From Pseudomonas fluorescens (GTDB taxonomy: Bacteria; Pseudomonadota; Gammaproteobacteria; Pseudomonadales; Pseudomonadaceae), in assembly GCF_000802965.1 (NCBI RefSeq), contig NZ_JSAK01000007.1, forward strand, positions 26,178-90,177: DNA of 64,000 nt, given 5' to 3'. The notes under the pieces were generated by a model, which was not told the origin of the DNA, ran no database searches, and saw only the letters and a program-made list of their open reading frames with translations. Below are positions 56,319-64,000 of the stretch, piece by piece. Within the stretch, counting starts at the first letter, position 1. Every line of letters begins with the position of its first letter. The position numbers were made by a program, and so were the translations under genes.

Positions 56319-56462
56319 AATCATGCTGTTGCCGAATTTCTTTCACATAACAACAGCATGAGCCTGGGTGGCTCTCAATATCGCCAGGCCATCGAGGGCT
56401 TGATGCGAGCCAAACCGCAGATCGCCGGGCCGACGGGCTCTCGGGGCAGTCAGGACTCCTGA
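56319..56462 (+). pseudogene. Possible 3' remnant of a host gene disrupted or joined by integration
   Basis: An open frame from after a TGA (56316) to a TGA at 56460-56462 encodes AEFLSHNNSMSLGGSQYRQA and IEGLMRAKPQIAGPTGS. It has a strong coding look but no good start of its own, and begins exactly at the phage end. A prophage that integrated at the 3' end of a host gene would leave such a fragment (attR side). I do not recognise the family. Confidence 0.35.
56321..56361. other. Inverted repeat at the presumed right prophage end (attR candidate)
   Basis: TCATGCTGTTG (56321-56331) and CAACAGCATGA (56351-56361) are perfect 11-bp inverted arms 19 bp apart, 12 bp after the integrase stop. It may be a terminator (no U-run), or the integrase core sites. 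Phage-like sequence ends here and host genes begin. The left partner is outside the window. Confidence 0.4.
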
Positions 56463-56465
56463 GGC

Positions 56466-58280
56466 TTATCGATAACCGCGCGCCTGCAGGTCAAACAGCT
56501 GCGCGTAGCGCCCACCCGCCGCGACCAGACTGGCATGATCGCCGCGCTCCAGGATTGCGCCTTGGTCCAGCACGATAATGTGATCGGCGTTGCGCACACT
56601 GGAAAAACGATGGGAAATCAGCAAGGTCATGCGGTCTTGGGTGTGCTGGCTGAAATGCTCGAACACCGCCGCTTCCGCCGCTGGATCGAGTGCCGAAGTC
56701 GGTTCGTCCAGGATCAGGATATCCGCGTCGCGCCGCATGTACGCGCGGGATAACGCGATCTTCTGCCACTGCCCGCCAGACAGCTCCTGCCCACCGGCAA
56801 ACCAGCGCCCCAACTGCGTGGCATAGCCGCGATCCAGACGCTCGATAAAAGGTGCAGCCATGCCCTCGGCGGCGGCCTCGTGCCAGCGTTGTTCATCGTT
56901 GAACGCCAGGGTGTCACCCACGCCGATGTTCTCGCCGACGGAAAACTGGTAACGAATGTAATCCTGGAAAATCACGCCGATACGCCGACGCAACGCGTCC
57001 TCCTCCCAGCTCTGCAAATCGCTGCCATCCAGCAGGATGCGCCCCTGATCGGGACGGTACAGACGGGTCAGCAACTTGATCAACGTAGTCTTGCCCGAGC
57101 CGTTTTCGCCCACCAGTGCCACGCTGTGGCCCGGCACAAGATGCAGATCGATGCCTTCAAGTGCAGCGCGGTTGGCACCCGGATAACGGAAACCGACGTT
57201 CTCGAAACGCAAACCGTCGCCGGGCACTGCACCGACGGTGAGATGACCGGTATCGGTCACCACGGGTTCGGCCAAATATTCATACAGGCTGGACAGATAG
57301 AGGCCATCTTCATAGAGACCACTGATCGCGCTCAGGCTGCTGCTCACCGCCGTTTGCCCCTGCTTGAACAGCACCAGGTACATGGTCATTTGACCGAGCG
57401 TGATGCTGCCGTGAACCGTATCGACCACCACCCAGGCATAGGCCAGGTAAAATGCACTAGTGCCCAACAGGCCAAGAACGAATCCCCAACTGTCCCGGCG
57501 CAGGGTCAGTCGCCGGTCTTCGGCATAGAGCCGGGCGAACGTTTCGCGGTAGCGTTTCAACAACAGCGGCGCGAAACCGAACAGCTTGACCTCTTTGATG
57601 TAGGCCTCGTGGGACAACAACGTCTCGATGTATGTCTGCTGCCGACTTTCCGGGGCGCGACGGGTAAACAAGCGGAAGGCATCCCCGGAAAAATGCGCTT
57701 CGGCGAAAAACACCGGCAACGCCCCCACCACTAAAAGCACCAGCGCCCACGGCGAAAAGTGCACCAGCAATACGCCGAAGCTGATCAGCACGATCAGGTT
57801 CTGAATCAGCCCCAGCGACTTCATCACCAACGCCAGCGGTCGGGTCGAGGCTTCACGGCGCACCCGCACCAACTTGTCGTAGAACTCGGAATTCTCGAAT
57901 TGCACCAGCGACAACGTCTGGGCCTTTTCCAGAATCATCGTGTTGACCTTCTGCCCCAACTGCACCCGCAACAGCGACTGCTGGACCGACAGCGCACGTT
58001 GGGTGCCAGACAGCAACGCCAGCACCCCGGCTTCGAACAACACGTAACGCACCACCGGCCACAACGGCGCACTGCCCTGCTGCGCGTGCAGCTGCATGGC
58101 AAACACCACGGCATCGACAATGCGCTGGCCCAACCATGCCGCCAGCGCCGGCAGCACCCCGGCAATCAGCGTTGCCAGCACCAGGCCGAGAAACAAACCG
58201 CGCGAGGTGCCCCAGACGAGCAGCAGGGCGCGACGGGATTGGTCGAGAAGCGTGGTGAACCGACTGAAAACCGCGGGCAT
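56466..58280 (-). CDS. ABC transporter with fused membrane and ATPase domains
   Basis: 604 residues. Residues 1-320 contain about six membrane helices (LGLVLATLIAGVLPALAAWL; FVLGLLGTSAFYLAYAWVVV). The ATPase has Walker A VGENGSGKTTLIKLL, Q-loop RIGVIFQDYIRY, signature ELSGGQWQKIALSRAYM, Walker B ILILDEPTSALD and H-loop LLISHRFSSVRNAD. A half-transporter of the exporter type, acting as a homodimer in the inner membrane. I choose the ATG at 58280 rather than 58307, since it begins 2 bp after the stop of a small upstream ORF (TAGATATG) and the domain starts there. Substrate unknown; the proline-rich small ORF before it might be one. Confidence 0.85.
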   Translation of the reverse strand: MPAVFSRFTTLLDQSRRALLLVWGTSRGLFLGLVLATLIAGVLPALAAWLGQRIVDAVVFAMQLHAQQGSAPLWPVVRYVLFEAGVLALLSGTQRALSVQQSLLRVQLGQKVNTMILEKAQTLSLVQFENSEFYDKLVRVRREASTRPLALVMKSLGLIQNLIVLISFGVLLVHFSPWALVLLVVGALPVFFAEAHFSGDAFRLFTRRAPESRQQTYIETLLSHEAYIKEVKLFGFAPLLLKRYRETFARLYAEDRRLTLRRDSWGFVLGLLGTSAFYLAYAWVVVDTVHGSITLGQMTMYLVLFKQGQTAVSSSLSAISGLYEDGLYLSSLYEYLAEPVVTDTGHLTVGAVPGDGLRFENVGFRYPGANRAALEGIDLHLVPGHSVALVGENGSGKTTLIKLLTRLYRPDQGRILLDGSDLQSWEEDALRRRIGVIFQDYIRYQFSVGENIGVGDTLAFNDEQRWHEAAAEGMAAPFIERLDRGYATQLGRWFAGGQELSGGQWQKIALSRAYMRRDADILILDEPTSALDPAAEAAVFEHFSQHTQDRMTLLISHRFSSVRNADHIIVLDQGAILERGDHASLVAAGGRYAQLFDLQARGYR

Positions 58281-58282
58281 AT

Positions 58283-58420
58283 CTACCTGTCGCGCCGACG
58301 CAACCATTCAGATTCTTTTTTTGATGGAGGAGGCCCAGAGGGTGGCCGAGGGCGCCCAGAGGCGCCAGGGGTGCCCGGCCTGTAACAAGGCGGCATTTCT
58401 TGAGGTGCTTTACTTGTCAT
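58283..58420 (-). CDS. Tiny proline-rich peptide gene upstream of the ABC exporter
   Basis: 45 residues, beginning MTSKAPQEMPPCYRPGTPGA with the C-terminal SKKESEWLRRRDR. There is a run of Pro/Gly-rich sequence with one Cys. AAAGGA lies 12 bp before the ATG, and its stop (TAG) is 2 bp before the transporter ATG, a spacing typical of coupled genes. No modifying enzyme is next to it. It could be a secreted peptide substrate, a leader peptide, or an accidental ORF in a GC-rich repeat-like stretch. Confidence 0.4.
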   Translation of the reverse strand: MTSKAPQEMPPCYRPGTPGASGRPRPPSGPPPSKKESEWLRRRDR

Positions 58421-58425
58421 GATCA

Positions 58426-59020
58426 TCATTCCTTTTGCGTAAATTCGACCCATTGAACGTTTGAAGCATCGATAACAATAACTTCAGCCCCGGTTTGAGA
58501 CTCCTCGCCTTCGCTATCGAGCCAACTTGGGTTTTCGATTACGAACTGCCCTCTTGTGGGCGCGGATGGCCATTCAATTGGCCAGCCATAGAGTCGTTTG
58601 TCATCGAGCAAATGCAGCACGACGAATCTGGGCCTTGACGAAAAAGCACTGTACCACTCGCAAGGGTATGAAGTTTGCGTGGTGATTTTCAGCTTCCTGA
58701 GGAGCGAATGAAGCTTGTCGCTGCTTGCAACATGGCAGGAAACAAAACCCAGCAACACCGCGATCACCGCTGACCACAAGGCCTCTGATTTTTTGTCCCA
58801 CAAGCCGAGCGAAAAAAACTGTTCCCCCTATCACTAGCATTAGCGCTCCCAACCCGGCAACCAGCGACTGAATCACAAAGGTAAAAATCAGCGCCTGGAC
58901 TATTTGTCCGAAGGTGTCAGGACGCTTGAAGGCGGTCAGGGAATAAAAGATCCAGGCGGCCAAAAAACCCGGAATCAAATACTGAAGTAAGGGAATCACT
59001 TCCTTGATCAAATCATCCAT
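58426..59020 (-). pseudogene. Frameshifted DUF6338-like membrane protein
   Basis: The N-terminal part MDDLIKEVIPLLQYLIPGFL, with two membrane helices (AAWIFYSLTAF, FTFVIQSLVAGLGALMLVIG), reads in one frame from 59020. After a run of seven T (minus strand, near 58806-58812) the homologous continuation LWDKKSEALWSAVIAVLLGF, then FSSRPRFVVLHLLDDKRLYG, is in another frame and ends at 58426. Joined, they make the about 197-residue DUF6338-type protein. Cause may be a real indel in the homopolymer, or a sequencing error. A G5 tract nearby is a second possible site. Function unknown. Confidence 0.6.
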
Positions 59021-59200
59021 GCACGTTTTCAATCCATTGAAAGCTGCGACGCGGTACAAATAAATACCTCACCAGGACGAACCATTCCATCGGTTGTCAC
59101 GGAGCTGTCGTCACAAAAAATGTCTGGATTCAACTCGGGATTTTTGCGTGCAAACATCAGCGAAAATTCAGACAAACACTTAGCCTGAATCCCACGCCAT

Positions 59201-60208
59201 CTACTCCTGATACCTCGCCCGATACCTCCCTGGACTCTCCCCGGTCCATTTCTTGAACGCTCGATGAAACGCGCTCGGCTCCTGAAAACCGAGTTGCTCG
59301 GCGATGTCGCTGATGCTCGCCCGGCTTTCTCGCAATTGCTCGAACGCCACGGCCCGTCGCACTTCGTCCTTGATCTCTTGATAGGAACAACCTTCGCGCT
59401 CGAGTTTTCGGCGGAAGGTACTGGGGCTCAGGTGTTGTTCAAGGGCGAAGGCCTGCAAGGTCGGCCAGTTGCTGTAATGGCTGCTGCGCAAGCGCTGATG
59501 CACCTGCGATGCCAGGCCATGCTGATTGCGGAAGCGGATCACCAGCCATTGCGGTGCGGTGCGCAGGAACACTTTCAGCGACGCCAGATCCTGAACCACC
59601 GGCAGGCGCAGGTAATGGCTGGCGAACTCGATTTCAGTGCGCTCGGCACCGAAGGTCAGATTGGGTCCCCAGAGCAATCGGTCATCACTGAGTGACAGAC
59701 GCTCGTGGCGAAAATCCGCGCGGTCGATGGGGATGCGCCGGCCACCCAGCCAACACAGCAAACTGATCATCAACACCAAAAACGTTTCTTCGCCAAAACG
59801 GCTGGCATCGGTATCCGTTGAATGGGTTTCCAGACTGATGATCGCCCGTTTGCCGCGCACGGTCAGCGTGCCGCGATAGTCACGCAGGAACAGGCCGAAG
59901 TTGACCAGGCACTGGCGCATGGCTTTGTGCAGATCCGGTTCCTGGATCAATGCGCGGCAAATCAGGGCGAAAGCGCCAGGCGGCATGCCGTGGGAATCCA
60001 GCCCGAAGAATTCGTCGTTCAACTCGCGAATTTGAATCAGCCACAACGCCGCAAACGCACTGGCCGGCACCCGCGCCGTGGGTTGCTGCATCACCGCCGC
60101 ATCGACGCCTGCCTGTTCAAGCACCGCCCGCACGCGCTGCGGATCATCCCCCATCCCGTGGATCATTGCCTGCACGAAGTAGGCGGCCACCGAGTCCTTT
60201 TCCCGCAT
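59201..60208 (-). CDS. AraC-family transcriptional regulator
   Basis: 335 residues from MREKDSVAAYFVQAMIHGMG. Residues about 20-210 fit the Arabinose-binding-like N-terminal domain of OruR/ArgR-type regulators (LEQAGVDAAVMQQPTARVPA; LRLPVVQDLASLKVFLRT). The C-terminus has the two HTH motifs: ALEQHLSPSTFRRKLEREGC and SISDIAEQLGFQEPSAFHRA, then FKKWTGESPGRYRARYQE. A longer frame from 60598 is rejected because it would overlap the divergent dehydrogenase gene. The divergent arrangement suggests that it controls the dehydrogenase-TetR pair, possibly in fatty acid or hydroxyacyl metabolism. Confidence 0.85.
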   Translation of the reverse strand: MREKDSVAAYFVQAMIHGMGDDPQRVRAVLEQAGVDAAVMQQPTARVPASAFAALWLIQIRELNDEFFGLDSHGMPPGAFALICRALIQEPDLHKAMRQCLVNFGLFLRDYRGTLTVRGKRAIISLETHSTDTDASRFGEETFLVLMISLLCWLGGRRIPIDRADFRHERLSLSDDRLLWGPNLTFGAERTEIEFASHYLRLPVVQDLASLKVFLRTAPQWLVIRFRNQHGLASQVHQRLRSSHYSNWPTLQAFALEQHLSPSTFRRKLEREGCSYQEIKDEVRRAVAFEQLRESRASISDIAEQLGFQEPSAFHRAFKKWTGESPGRYRARYQE

Positions 60209-60374
60209 GTGAACGCTTCGCTCCCCAGTATCCGAAATGGCAAAAAACACCAGCGCCGTTGAACAGTTTCGGCATAGGACAACCGCCCTGCCCACTCTAG
60301 ACTCGCGGCAATAGTACGCCTTCGGCTGCCACGGCGGCCAAGGTATCGCGAGGTTTGATCGGAAGGACCGCAAG

Positions 60375-61226
60375 ATGAATCTGCAAAACATTGGCGTGAT
60401 CGGCGCTGGCACCATGGGCAATGGCATTGCGCAAGTGTGTGCCCTGGCCGGTTTCAACGTGACCCTGATCGACATCTCCGAGGGCGCGTTGCAAAAAGCC
60501 GTCGCGACCGTTGGCAAAAACCTCGATCGGCAGATCGCCAAAGAGACGCTGACGACAGAGCAAAAGCTCGTCGCCCTCGACAAGATCCGCACCAGCACCG
60601 ATTACAGCAGCCTGCAAAATGCGCAACTGGTGATCGAAGCCGCTACCGAAAACCTGGACCTGAAACTGCGGGTGCTGCAACAGATCGCCGCACAGGTCAG
60701 CGCCGAGTGCGTGATCGCCTCCAACACCTCGTCGCTGTCGATCACTCAACTCGCCGCCAGCGTCAGCGAGCCTGAGCGTTTCATCGGTCTGCACTTCTTC
60801 AATCCGGTGCCGGTGATGGGCCTGATCGAAGTCATCCGTGGCCTGCAAACCAGCGACGCCACCCACGCCCTGGCACTGGACATGGCTGCGACACTGGGCA
60901 AAACCGCGATCACTGCCGGCAACCGCCCTGGGTTCGTCGTCAACCGGATTCTGGTGCCGATGATCAACGAAGCGGTGCTGGTGCTTCAGGAAGGCCTGGC
61001 CAGCGCCGAAGACATCGACGCCGGCATGCGCCTGGGCTGCAACCAGCCGATCGGCCCGCTGGCCCTCGCCGACCTGATCGGTCTCGACACCTTGCTGGCG
61101 ATCATGGAAGCCTTCTACGACGGCTTCAACGACAGCAAATACCGCCCGGCGCCACTGCTCAAGGAAATGGTTGCCGCCGGTTACCTGGGTCGCAAAACGG
61201 GGCGTGGCTTCCATGCCTATGCCTGA
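60375..61226 (+). CDS. 3-hydroxyacyl-CoA (3-hydroxybutyryl-CoA) dehydrogenase
   Basis: 283 residues. NAD-binding GVIGAGTMGNGIAQVCALAG at the N-terminus, catalytic region SSLSITQLAASVSEPERFIG then LHFFNPVPVMGLIEV (His of the active site), and the substrate domain GFVVNRILVPMINEAVLVL and GCNQPIGPLALADLIGLDTL. The length and lack of a fused hydratase point to the short PaaH/HbdH type. It oxidises 3-hydroxyacyl-CoA with NAD. GGAAGGA precedes the start. Its end overlaps the TetR gene. Confidence 0.9.
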   Translation: MNLQNIGVIGAGTMGNGIAQVCALAGFNVTLIDISEGALQKAVATVGKNLDRQIAKETLTTEQKLVALDKIRTSTDYSSLQNAQLVIEAATENLDLKLRVLQQIAAQVSAECVIASNTSSLSITQLAASVSEPERFIGLHFFNPVPVMGLIEVIRGLQTSDATHALALDMAATLGKTAITAGNRPGFVVNRILVPMINEAVLVLQEGLASAEDIDAGMRLGCNQPIGPLALADLIGLDTLLAIMEAFYDGFNDSKYRPAPLLKEMVAAGYLGRKTGRGFHAYA

Positions 61227-61872
61227 GCGTTGCTCGCGTTTCGCCGAGTACCGGGACAAGGTGCTGGAGCTGTTTGCCAGCAAGGGTTTCGGTCAGGTCG
61301 GCATGCGTGAGCTCGCGACGTGCCTGGGGCTTTCCCCGGGCTCATTGTATCACCATTACCCGAGCAAACAGCACTTGCTGCTGGACTTGATCGAAGAGTT
61401 CTACGAAGAGCTGTTGGCGACGCTGGGGCGTATCGAAAAGAAGGCTCCGGCCAAACGCGACCGCCTCAACAACCTCATTCGTGCGCACCTGAATCTGCAT
61501 CGCGATATGCCTTGGCATTTTCGCCTGGTAGAACGCGACTGCGGTTGCCTGAATGAGGACCAACAAGCACGAGTTCAACACTTGCGCGAGCAATACGAAC
61601 GCAAGTTGCTGGTGATGCTCGGAGCCCGCTCCCGGTTCAGCGAACCAGGCCACTTGGCGGCCGGGCATGCGATTGCCGCACTACTCAATAGCGCGCCTAG
61701 CTGGCTGACCCCGCACTCTCTGGATGAGAGCGAGCACGATGAGCTGCTGGAAAGCATGGTAAGCGGCGCCATTGAGCGCCTGCTGGCACCACGACGCGCA
61801 GTCGAGGCAATAAGCCTTGCTTCATCTATCGAGAAAACATCTAAAAAAACCGAAGCTGCCGTCGCGATTTAG
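61213..61872 (+). CDS. TetR-family transcriptional regulator
   Basis: 219 residues from MPMPERCSRFAEYRDKVLEL. HTH segment: FGQVGMRELATCLGLSPGSL then YHHYPSKQHLLLDLIEEFYE, a standard TetR pattern; the rest is the helical ligand/dimer domain. It overlaps the dehydrogenase gene by 14 bp, so they form an operon and it may sense an acyl-CoA or fatty acid. An ATG at 61219 is equally possible as start. Confidence 0.85.
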   Translation: MPMPERCSRFAEYRDKVLELFASKGFGQVGMRELATCLGLSPGSLYHHYPSKQHLLLDLIEEFYEELLATLGRIEKKAPAKRDRLNNLIRAHLNLHRDMPWHFRLVERDCGCLNEDQQARVQHLREQYERKLLVMLGARSRFSEPGHLAAGHAIAALLNSAPSWLTPHSLDESEHDELLESMVSGAIERLLAPRRAVEAISLASSIEKTSKKTEAAVAI

Positions 61873-61963
61873 CGCTTTGCTTGCCGGGTCAAGGTCATCG
61901 GAATTCGCTACGCAACGAAGCGTCCAATCCGATGTGTCCCTACAACGACCTGGGAGCCGGATC

Positions 61964-62377
61964 ATGAAAATCAATCCCTACCTTATCTTCAACGGCGACT
62001 GCAAAGCCGCTTTCACCTTCTATGCCGAAAGCCTCAACGGCAACATCGAAGCCATGCTGACGTTCGGTGAAACGCCCGCTCGCGAGCACGTGCCAGCGGA
62101 CCTGCACAACCTGATCATCCATACGCGCCTGACCGTGGGCGATCAGGCGATCATGGGTTCCGATACAACACCTGACCGCCCCACTGATGATATGAGCGGC
62201 TGTTCGATTTCGCTGAATGTCGACAGCATTGCCGAGGCAGAACGGGTGTTCTCGGCGTTATCGGAAGATGGCACAGTGCAAATGCCTCTGGAACAGACTT
62301 TCTGGGCTGCAAGATTTGGCATGCTGGTCGACCGCTTCGGTGTGTCGTGGATGATCAACTGCGAAAAGGATCAGTAA
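61964..62377 (+). CDS. VOC/glyoxalase-superfamily protein, PhnB-like
   Basis: 137 residues from MKINPYLIFNGDCKAAFTFY. The PhnB/DUF3110 pattern is clear: N-terminal PYLIFNG-C-x-A-F-x-FY, LNGNIEAMLTFGETP, IIHTRLTVGDQAIMGSDTTP and the C-terminal WAARFGMLVDRFGVSWMINC. This family has the vicinal oxygen chelate fold; many members have no known activity. A longer frame from 61817 is rejected because it lacks a Shine-Dalgarno and the family begins at MKINPYL. GAGCCGG lies upstream. Confidence 0.85.
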   Translation: MKINPYLIFNGDCKAAFTFYAESLNGNIEAMLTFGETPAREHVPADLHNLIIHTRLTVGDQAIMGSDTTPDRPTDDMSGCSISLNVDSIAEAERVFSALSEDGTVQMPLEQTFWAARFGMLVDRFGVSWMINCEKDQ

Positions 62378-62394
62378 ACAACGTTTAATGCATG

Positions 62395-62425
62395 AAAAAG
62401 CCCAACCTGAAAAGGCTGGGCTTTC
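62395..62425 (+). terminator. Terminator after the VOC gene
   Basis: AGCCCAACC-TGAAAA-GGCTGGGCT, 9-bp stem with one mismatch, A-run before and TTTC after. It ends the operon that starts at 60375 or 61964. Confidence 0.75.
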
Positions 62426-62500
62426 TGGCAACTGCCGGCCCCTCTGCTACCGTCAACGAACTGTCCCCGAATAGCAGCGGATTGTCCGAAGGAATGCCCT

Positions 62501-62929
62501 ATGCCAGCCCATCACGTGTCCTTGTCCACCCGAATCAAACTTTCACTGTTGGCTGGCGGGCTCACCGCCACCCTACTCGCACTCAGCGGCTGCGCGACCG
62601 TCGATGCCCAGACCACCGCCTATGTCGGTGTTGAGCATCCCGCACCGACGCTGCCCAGCGAAGTCGTCGTGCTGCGCACCGAACCCCAGCGCCCGCATGT
62701 TCGATTGGGTGAAATCCTGATCGACGCCAGCGTCGATCCCGCCCCACCGATTACCGAGGTAGAAGAAAAACTGCGGGACGAGGCTGCAAAACTCGGTGGC
62801 GATGCCGTTGTGGTGGTCTATGACCATATCCAGGCGGTGGGTGCCTACGTCAACGGACCGTTGTGGGCTCGCGACGTGCAAACCATCGAAGGCCGGAAAC
62901 TCAAAGGGATTGTGATCAAGTACAAGTAA
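62501..62929 (+). CDS. Predicted lipoprotein
   Basis: 142 residues. The N-terminal signal ends in a lipobox LALSGC with Cys31 as the lipid-modified residue. The mature part (LPSEVVVLRTEPQRPHVRLG; EEKLRDEAAKLGGDAVVVVY; GRKLKGIVIKYK) resembles a small YbjQ/DUF-type dodecin-like lipoprotein with a beta-alpha-beta core. AAGGAA upstream. It should be placed in the outer or inner membrane. Function unknown. Confidence 0.75.
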   Translation: MPAHHVSLSTRIKLSLLAGGLTATLLALSGCATVDAQTTAYVGVEHPAPTLPSEVVVLRTEPQRPHVRLGEILIDASVDPAPPITEVEEKLRDEAAKLGGDAVVVVYDHIQAVGAYVNGPLWARDVQTIEGRKLKGIVIKYK

Positions 62930-62951
62930 CATCGAACCAACGACGTTTTAC

Positions 62952-63549
62952 CTAACCTTTGACGCACACCACCTGACGCAAGGTGTGAATCACTTCCACC
63001 AGCTCGCGCTGGGCGTGCATGACCAGGTCGATGTCCTTATAGGCCATCGGTATTTCATCGATGACGGCGGCGTCCTTGCGGCACTCCACATGGGCGGTGG
63101 CGCGGATCTGATCGTCGACGGTGAACAGGGTTTTTGCTTTAGTGCGGCTCATGGTGCGACCGGCACCATGGCTGCACGAGCAAAAGGATTCCTCGTTGCC
63201 GAGCCCACGAACGATGAAGCTCTTTGCGCCCATTGATCCCGGGATAATTCCCAGCTCGCCTTTCTTCGCCGACACCGCGCCTTTTCGGGTGACCAAGATC
63301 TCCTGGCCAAAGTGCCGCTCTTTCTGCACGTAATTGTGGTGGCAGTTCACCGCCTCCAGGGCAACGTCGAACGGTTTCCTGATCACCTGCCGTGTCGCCT
63401 GAATCACCGCTTGCATCATCAGTGCACGGTTCTGCCTGGCAAAATCCTGCGCCCAGTTCACCGCTTCGACGTAGTCATCAAAGTGTCGACTGCCTTCTTC
63501 ATGGGGTACCGCTTTTTCGATCGCACAGCGCAAGCCGTGCAGATTGCCT
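62952..63549 (-). pseudogene. rtcB: Remnant of rtcB (RNA ligase), with internal deletion and IS66 truncation
   Basis: The C-terminus is intact and clearly RtcB: NCHHNYVQKERHFGQEILVT, IPGSMGAKSFIVRGLGNEES, SFCSCSHGAGRTMSRTKAK, DEIPMAYKDIDLVM and QVVCVKG. Upstream, LHGLRCAIEKAVPH is joined directly to EEGSRHFDDYVEAVNWAQDF. In E. coli RtcB these segments are about 100 residues apart, so the part with the metal-binding GGNH and LHSGSRG motifs is deleted in frame. The N-terminus is cut by the IS66-type gene. It cannot be an active 3'-phosphate RNA ligase. Confidence 0.8.
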
Positions 63550-64000
63550 GCTCTGGCAAAATCAGCGGCATGACTTCCGCCCCGAATCTCGACCAACTGA
63601 ACCCTGAACAACTGCGTGCTCTGGCCGCGCAGTTGATGCAGCGCGTCGAGACGATGGACAAACAAATCCACCATCACAAAACAGTCAACGAGAAACTGAC
63701 CCATGAGATCGCGCTGCTCAAGCGCTTCAAGTTTGCCAAGCGCAGCGAACAACTAAGCCCTGCTCAAGCTAGCTTGCTCGATGACCTGATCGACACCGAC
63801 ATCGCGGCTATCGAAGCTGAACTTGAGGCACTGCAATCAACGCCGACTGCGGCCAAAGTGCGTCAGCAACCCAAGCGTGCGCCGCTGCCAGCGCAGTTTC
63901 CTCGTACGCTGATCCACCACGAACCGGACAACAGCCATTGCCAATGCGGCTGCGCCCTCAAGCGCATCGGTGAAGATGCCAGCGAAAAGCTCGACTACAC
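63550..64000 (+). mobile_element. IS66-family element, left part, inserted in rtcB
   Basis: The element starts at or just after 63549, where rtcB identity stops. Only the transposase start is in the window; terminal repeats cannot be fixed from this side alone, and no tnpA/tnpB genes are seen before the transposase. Confidence 0.65.
63570..64000 (+). CDS. IS66-family transposase (TnpC), partial
   Basis: 143 codons to the window edge from MTSAPNLDQLNPEQLRALAA. The features of the TnpC N-terminus are here: the LRALAAQLMQRVETMDKQIH helix, LKRFKFAKRSEQLSPAQASL (the KRF-FG-RSE pattern of IS66), a Pro/Arg-rich linker (QPKRAPLPAQFPRTLIHHEP) and the zinc-type segment CQCGCALKRIGEDASEKLDY. The catalytic DDE region lies outside the window. 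ATG at 63570 is the first in the frame. Confidence 0.85.
   Translation, partial: MTSAPNLDQLNPEQLRALAAQLMQRVETMDKQIHHHKTVNEKLTHEIALLKRFKFAKRSEQLSPAQASLLDDLIDTDIAAIEAELEALQSTPTAAKVRQQPKRAPLPAQFPRTLIHHEPDNSHCQCGCALKRIGEDASEKLDY

Noticed and set aside
58096..58422. Plus-strand frame over the proline-rich ORF
   Set aside because: It is antisense to the transporter start and has no Shine-Dalgarno or homologous features.
1..64000. CRISPR array, tRNA or rRNA genes
   Set aside because: No regularly spaced direct repeats, cloverleaf or rRNA-like sequence was seen. The 12-mer block has irregular spacing and mixed orientation.

Overview
The window is a Pseudomonas-like chromosome (GC-rich; AraC, hydroxyacyl-CoA dehydrogenase, RtcB and IS66 genes at the right) that carries most of a large temperate podovirus prophage. 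The prophage runs off the left edge (a tail-fibre gene is cut at base 1) and ends at about 56.3 kb, just after a tyrosine integrase. No host sequence, tRNA, rRNA or CRISPR array is seen to the left of that point.

Left arm, about 1-25.1 kb, nearly all on the minus strand: virion genes in the order (5' to 3') small and large terminase, portal, scaffold, an anti-Thoeris Tad2-like gene, major capsid, head-tail adaptors, a T7-like set of internal virion proteins ending in a 2434-residue giant protein (nuclease-like N-terminus, internal zinc-peptidase motif, polyvalent-protein C-terminus), then tail and fibre proteins. One HNH-type gene is inserted on the plus strand behind a two-way terminator.

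Right arm, about 25.4-56.3 kb, on the plus strand: many small early genes; a non-coding block of 12-bp repeats and a long inverted repeat at 28.4-28.9 kb (candidate origin); a 657-residue unknown; an M20/M28-like peptidase; an orphan LytTR regulator; two AT-richer cargo genes (GNAT, AlbA_2); a CsrA homologue; nucleotide and replication genes (exonuclease, dNMP kinase, family A DNA polymerase split in two ORFs, primase-helicase, RecB-like nuclease, SNF2-type helicase, VRR-like nuclease); a secreted TAXI-like binding protein; an ArdB-like antirestriction protein; a MazG-like protein; then repressor, Xis-like protein and integrase.

The most striking feature is not a gene. A palindromic site with core CGCA-W-TGCG, often inside ATAAACGCAWTGCGTTTAT, occurs at 16 places (plus one variant) spread over 51 kb, nearly always just upstream of a gene or gene block, on both arms, and often between recognisable -35 and -10 boxes. 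The best examples, before the capsid and terminase genes, sit in the 18-bp spacer of near-consensus sigma-70 promoters. I infer one phage repressor (probably the gene at 53746-54423) that shuts early and late genes directly, with host RNA polymerase used throughout; no phage RNA polymerase is seen.

Host part, 56.3-64 kb: a short ORF tail next to the integration end, an ABC exporter gene preceded by a tiny proline-rich ORF, a frameshifted DUF6338-type gene, an AraC-type regulator divergent from a 3-hydroxyacyl-CoA dehydrogenase and TetR pair, a VOC-type protein, a lipoprotein, and an rtcB remnant broken both by an internal deletion and by an IS66-family element that runs off the right edge.
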